A stretch of 64,000 nt of DNA from Paracyclopina nana (Eukaryota; Arthropoda; Copepoda; Cyclopoida; Cyclopettidae). The notes below the pieces were generated by a model. The model made no database searches. It saw only the letters and a list, made by a program, of their open reading frames with translations, and had not been told where the DNA came from. The position numbers and the translations under genes were made by a program. The stretch is taken from the NCBI GenBank assembly GCA_019096065.1, contig JAGUCH010000008.1, positions 6,329,001-6,393,000 on the forward strand, given 5' to 3'. Positions 58,705-64,000 of the stretch are shown here, one piece after another (within the stretch, counting starts at the first letter, position 1; each line of letters starts with the position of its first letter).

Positions 58705-61700
58705 TGGTTCTCTGATATTGCACACAAAAAGCTGAATTCGTAAGATGGCGCTACAAGTAATTATGAAAATGGCTATGTCAAGCTCGATTTAGTGCGTCAA
58801 TGAGTGTTGACACTTCTCAAAAATAGCGTGTTGACCAGAGCAGCCTGGCGGAGGAATCATGACGCATTGCTGATCAGCCGTTCTAGCTAGGAATGCGGGC
58901 GCGTGCAATCTCGTCAGCAGCGTTATTATTTTGGCTTTTTAATTTCTAATTCTGACATCACATAATTTGGCTCTTTTTTCAATGATTTGAGCTATAAGTA
59001 AATGTTTTCTGTATACCACTCAGTCAGCCATCTTGCATGTGTATTATCCAGCGCAGAAACGAGAAATACAAGTTCACTACAAGCAAAAAATGTGCGCCAC
59101 TGCAGCTTCAATCAAGGTAAGACAAAGATTGAGTCTCCAGACACCTGTCATTCCTACCCTGGCTTGTTTAAGATGAGTAAAGTTGCATTTTCGTCTTTAT
59201 TAGGTAAGGAATGTGAATCAATAGCAAAGACCGTTTTTTAGCTAAGTTTTCTGTTTCAGGTCTCTTAACAAAAAAAGTTGAGTCTCCAGACACCTGTCAT
59301 TCCTAGCCTGGCTTGTTCAAGATGACCAAAGTGGCATTTTCGTCTTTATTAGGTAATGAATGTGAATCAATAGCAAAGTGTCCGTTTTTAAGTAAGTTAT
59401 CTGTTTTTCAGGTCTCTTGACAAAAAAAGTTGATTCTCCAGACACCTGTCATTCCTACCCTGTCTTGTTCAAGATGACCAAAGAGGCATTTTTGTCTCCA
59501 GACACCCATTGACGACTAGGCAATGTTCAAGCTGACCAGAAGTATTGGTAATCGTCTGATTAGGCAAGTTTTGAAAGGAAAAGTTTGTCAATTTCGAAAA
59601 TAACTCTTTTTTTTTCTTTTAGGTCACTTGGCTGAACCTCATGATCTCCAGACACCCATTGAGGAATTGCCAATGTTCAAGCTGACCAGAAGTGCTTGTA
59701 ATTGTCTACTTAGGCAAGTTTTGAAAGGAAAAGTTTGTTAATTTCGAAAATAAAACTTTTTTTTTCTTTTAGGTCACTTGGCTAAACCTCATGATCTCCA
59801 GACACCCATTGAGGACTTGCCAATGTTCAAGCTGACCAGAAGTGATTGTAATTGTCTACTTAGGCAAGTTTCCTACCCTGGCTCGTTCAAGGAGACCAAA
59901 GTGCCTTTTTCGTCTTGATTAGGAAATGCCAGTGAACCTATGCCAAGAGTCCGTTTTTTAACTAACTTTTCTCTTACAGGTCTCTTGACAAAACCCTAAG
60001 ATGACATCCAAACACTTGTCAAGGACTTGCCAATGTTCAAGATGACCAAAGTGCCAAGACTATTTGCCGAGACAAGTTCAAGACTCATTCATGTAGTACT
60101 AACAAAGACTAACAAACTACCTAGGCATTTTTGTAGGTCTCTAACACACAGTTGCTCTCAATGGCCTTGTAAGACCAAAGACTTTGTCCAGAGAAGTGCT
60201 GCCTTTCACCATGTGTTAAGGAATTACAGTGATCGTATCTGGAAGCTTCTGTGGGCAGAAACTAACCCATAGAAACTTAAATGAAATAATCCTTGAACCC
60301 ATTGTCTCAATTAAGCCAATTTTGACTTTTTTTGTGTGTTTCAGGCTGGACTTCAGCTCCAAAATGGTGAAGAAGACAAGTTCAGTACATTCAAGACCAG
60401 GCTGAAGAGCTAACATCATCATAATAAGTAAGAGAGGATACCTCCCTTCAAGTTAGAGCCAATTATGAGTTTGTTTTGTATTCCAGGCCTGCCTTTGCCC
60501 AAGGATGTTCAAGAGGACAAGTACTGGGCGTTCAGGACCAGGCTGAAGTGCCAACACTATTAACAATAAGTAAGAGAAGATACCTCACTTCAAGTTAGAG
60601 CCAATTTTGAATTTGTTTTATATTACAGGCCTGTCTTTGCCCAAGGATGTTTCAAGAGGACAATTATCTGTTGTTCAGGACCAGGAAATTCATCTAAATC
60701 AATGGACTTTGCAATCACTACTTATAATTATGATGCTGTGTTCTGTTTTATCCTTTTGAAGAGATAGTTTAGCTCCGAGATAGTTTAGCTCCGAGATAGT
60801 TTAGCTACTGACAATAAAATTGTTGTGTTTTGGTAGGATTAACATTACCTTAGATACAGGACCAAAAGTGGATTTGACCCATGTGGATCCAACCCTTGAC
60901 TTTGTTTTGTTTTTCAGGTTGTAATTAGGCTCCAGGATGTTCAAGAAGACAAGTACTTATAATCCTTTCTTAAACAGTTAGTTTAGCTGCTGTTTGAAAT
61001 AAAATAGCTGTGATTAGGTAGGTTAAGATACATCAAGACATTTGATGCTTTTCAAGGCAACAAATTGAGGCTACTGAACAACTGGTCACTGAAAGTCCAA
61101 GGTTACTTGAAATTCCAAGACAAGCTTGACCTACTTAATCGATCCACCATAACCAATGTCAACTCAAGGCTGCTTATTGAGGTTGTTCAAGCCCACAAAT
61201 TGAAGCTGTTATGATTTGAGGTTGCTCAAAAATGCAAATTGTGGCCGCTCAAGACAAACAAAGGAAGCTACTGCTAATTGAGGTCATTCATGACCACACA
61301 TTGAGGCTGTCCTAGCCTATGGTTTGAAGCTGCTCAAGGCTACAAATTGTCAAAGTTCACTGATAACTAATTGAGGCTGCTCAAGACTGAACAAGAGACC
61401 ATTCAAGACTACTCATTGAGGCTGTTTATTTCATGAATAAAGAATTTATTGCTCTTTATAATGTGACTGTGGCTGTATTACTTGAGGAACTTTTGAAATG
61501 AAAACAAACCTCCTTTATTCTTTGAATAAAAAAAACACCTTTTTTACAATGAATATGAATGCTGTCTTGAAAACCTCACAAAAGGTTTGAACAAAATCTT
61601 CAGCTAGCAGTTGATTTGTTATTCTGAAAGGCTGAGTAGGGCTAGCTAGAGCTCACTCAAGGAACTATTTCTTTCCATCTGTTGCGACCCATGGCCTGAT

Positions 61701-61840
61701 AAGCGAGCGCGCAACTAATTGTGTCCGCTTGAAAATGCGTCAGTAGCAACAGCTAATTATTTGCCCTAAAATTCTAAGATCGGTTTATCGATTTGGCCGA
61801 TTTTCGTTAGTAGTGTGCAATATCAGAGAACCATGCTGTA
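58705..61840. mobile_element. TIR-bounded element, copy 2 (left TIR truncated)
   Basis: Second copy of the element within the tandem duplication. Its right terminus is intact (61813-61840). Its left terminus begins at tggttctctgatattgcaca and lacks the first seven TIR bases, so this copy arose by segmental duplication and not by transposition. Confidence 0.8.
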
Positions 61841-62080
61841 CTGGCATGCATAAAACAGTTAGTCAGATTAAGGATGCAACAACCTGCGCCAGAGCTTCAA
61901 GACTTTTAAGGAAAATAATGTAAAAATTCACGTAGGGCCTTCAAGAAAAGCGCAATAGTCGTCAAACATTGAAGTGTCTTGATAGCTAGGTCACTAAAAA
62001 AATTCCAATAAGATTTTAAAATTGTTGAAGGTCTTTTTTCGAAAACACTGAAAAATATTTGAAAGTCTCTGTAGTATTTG

Positions 62081-63464
62081 AAAAGTCACTGCTAAGTCAC
62101 TGAAGTATTTGAAAAGTCACTTTGAAGTCTCTGAAGCATTTATAAGATATAAAAAATCCTTCAAAAAACCCTGCTAAACTGAAAAGCCTTAAATATTATT
62201 TGAAGCTGTTAACAATCACCTGTAAAGAGCAAATATCCACAAAAAGGCGAATGGAGAAAATCGTACCCATCTTGCACATTTTTAGTATTTTAGACCAGTG
62301 CCAAAATGTCTCGAAAGCAAAGTAGTCTGGACTTTGAAAATCCCCCTAGGGAATGGGAACCCCCTGTAAATCCCCTCTTTGCTAGGCCAATTTCAGCTCT
62401 GCTTCTTCTATACTGGTTGGGACTTTTAGATGCTTCAATGCATCTTTTGAAAGGTCCATAAGCATTAAAAATTCAACATGGAGCACAAAAATCTAAGGAA
62501 AAGCAGGGATCCAGCTATAAGGACTTTGTTCTGGGTCACATCACGTATGGAGGGGTGGAAAACCAGCTAAGCTGGGGGTTTTCTTAAGTAATTTTAATCT
62601 GGGGAAAGAAGAAACTTTCTTCTTGTGAGTTCAATTGGGTGTGAAAAACGCCCCAGATAAAAGAAGTCGAGAAAGCAGCACTGCACTGTGAGCTATAAGA
62701 TGCTGCAGAATGCACCAAAAACACCTAAAAATGCTCCATATATGCATTACCTTGGGAAATATCAGGCAGCCAGCATTCTTCCCCAGTGCAGTAACAATTT
62801 GTTGCCCATTTGAATCAATTACATGTAGTTGGAAAAAAGTTGGGAAAAACTGACATAGAGTTAGGTTAAAATAACCAAGGGTTTTTAAAGGCACAAACAT
62901 TTTTTTCCAGTAATTATTAACTGAAGAGCAACAAAGAAATATATCTAGTGATGATATATACCAAACCAATCGGTTACAAATAGGAAAGAGCAATGAAATA
63001 TCACAAAATTGTGCCTGATCAATGGAGAAGTTATGGGAAATCAATTATTGGAGATATTAGACCAGTGTGCAAACCCCTTTGTAACTTTGAAGGGGGTGAA
63101 AGGGAGCAGCAGCAAAAAATATCGTCTCACAGCCGACTCCAATTAATCCTTTGCTGGCTGCAAAGACTTGTCGTAATATATAGCTTTTGCCAGCCAACTC
63201 ACTTTTTTCTCTCCACATTTAGGCAATTTCAACTTAAAAGGGTAAATTGGGTAATAGATATATGCACCATGCTTTGAGTAAGCCTTAAAATCTGCTAGCT
63301 CACTCTCCGTTTTCCTACGGATGAATTATAGATGAGCACACTTAACCACAAGCTAAAGCACAAAGTTACAACATATTAAAACAACAACATTCATTAGAAA
63401 GTAATTTACTAGGAATTTCATTTATCAATGAAGATTTATTCACCAACATGTAAGTGAAACATGG
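62081..63464. other. Region without a supported gene; small repeats
   Basis: Begins with tandem-like repeats of gtatttgaaaagtcact (62071-62140) that continue the right break of the duplication. The rest is AT-rich with one minus-strand open frame (62631-63044) rich in Phe/Cys that shows no recognisable domain. Confidence 0.45.
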
Positions 63465-64000
63465 CTGTGAGTGAACTGAGTGACTGAGACTATATGAGAG
63501 TGAGTGGTAGTGACTTGAAGTGAAAAGGAATTAATAGCCCGGTTCCAACACGGGATATCAGCATAGTGCAGTGCGGTAAACCAGTTAAGTCAGGTCGAGC
63601 TGAGCGCGCGAGCTAGCTGTGACCTGACTATGCTAAAAAGTCAAGTTACGTCTCCTGACTATGCTGATTTTCCTTGTTGGAACCGGGCTAATGGAAGTGT
63701 TTGAGAGTGACTGTGAGTGACTGTGAGTGACTGTGAGTGACTGTGAGTGACTGTGAGTGACTGTGAGTGACTGTAAGTGACTGTGAGTGACTGAGTGACA
63801 AGAGTGACTGGGAGTGACTAGGAGTGGCTGGGAGTGACTAGGAGTGACTTGAAGTGACTGGGAGTGACTGGAAGAGTTTGAGAGTGACTGGAAGTGTATG
63901 AAAGTGACTAGAAGTGACAGGGAGAGACTGGGAGTGGTTGGGAGTGACTGAAAGTGACTGGAAATCACGTGAGTGACTGGGAGTGACAGGGGGTGACTGT
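63465..64000. repeat. 10-bp satellite (gagtgactgt)n, interrupted by a MITE
   Basis: Degenerate gtgagtgactg units start near 63465. They are interrupted at 63537-63688, become nearly perfect from about 63703 to 63795 (nine or so units of gtgagtgact), then decay with one-base variants and run off the end of the window. Confidence 0.9.
63537..63688. repeat. 152-bp MITE inserted in the satellite
   Basis: Terminal inverted repeats gcccggttccaaca (63537 onward) and tgttggaaccgggc (to 63688), flanked by TA on both sides, the target duplication of Tc1/mariner-type elements. Inner copies of catagt and actatgctga add to the fold-back. No coding capacity. Confidence 0.75.

Larger units (their letters stand above)
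55322..62080. repeat. Near-perfect 3.38-kb tandem duplication
   Basis: Copy 1 is 55322-58698 (3,377 bp) and copy 2 is 58705-62080 (3,376 bp). Small open frames recur with a constant offset of 3,383 bp, which drops to 3,382 after a single T lost in a poly-T run (ctttttgaag near 57370 against ccttttgaag near 60752). I saw no other difference. The copies are separated by six bases (tagtat). The left break lies inside the left TIR, and the right break lies 240 bp beyond the right TIR, in agtatttg repeats. Confidence 0.95.

Noticed and set aside
62631..63044. Minus-strand open frame with a stretch VTALGKNAGCLIFPK before a GT donor, which could be an upstream Ig exon of the Ig-FN3 gene
   Set aside because: The Cys-to-Trp spacing that results on joining to VKWY is too short for an Ig domain, there is no good acceptor, and it is 13 kb away.
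1..64000. CRISPR arrays, prokaryotic operons, rRNA or tRNA genes
   Set aside because: Spliced eukaryotic genes throughout; no regular spacer array and no tRNA box pair was found by eye.

Overview
The window looks like a stretch of an arthropod-like invertebrate nuclear genome. The support is spliced genes with mostly short GT-AG introns, an AT-rich background, an arthropod-style peptide GPCR, a CYP2-clan-like P450, a klingon/wrapper-like Ig-FN3-GPI adhesion gene, and an intact outer-arm axonemal dynein beta heavy chain, which implies motile cilia or flagella. I cannot name the species. All gene models are read by hand from open frames, splice signals and family motifs.

Layout. 1-6.2 kb: 3' part of a class A peptide GPCR (+) with very long loops and almost no C-tail. 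7.0-8.9 kb: a three-exon secreted Cys-rich protein (-), head-to-head with a cytochrome P450 (+, 9.3-15.6 kb). The first P450 intron holds a 3.9-kb two-gene DNA transposon of the ISL2EU/IS4EU type (SWIM-YqaJ nuclease plus THAP-DDE transposase, both open). 16.1-18.3 kb: XK-related membrane protein (+). 18.7-22.2 kb: bZIP protein (-) with a CpG-rich 5' region. 23.4-24.5 kb: small SAP-like protein (-). 25.7-26.6 kb: TATA-driven secreted Gly-Phe-Pro-Gly protein (+), tail-to-tail with a four-TM protein (-, 26.6-27.7 kb). 28.3-43.8 kb: complete dynein heavy chain (about 4,490 aa) with an RFX X-box upstream, two alternative first coding exons and a 48-nt cassette exon. 46.9-49.3 kb: C-terminal exons of the Ig-FN3-GPI gene (-). 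55.3-62.1 kb: a near-perfect 3.38-kb tandem duplication carrying a TIR-bounded element without transposase; its interior is a ladder of repeated exon-like units. 62-64 kb: small repeats, a MITE and a 10-bp satellite that runs off the end.

The genes do not form a pathway; they are neighbours on a compact chromosome arm. The most unusual items are the TIR-bounded exon ladder and its recent duplication, the duplicated start exons of the dynein (using both in one mRNA creates an immediate stop), the intact ISL2EU element inside a P450 whose exon 1 is out of frame by one base, and a GC-AG intron in the Ig-FN3 gene.
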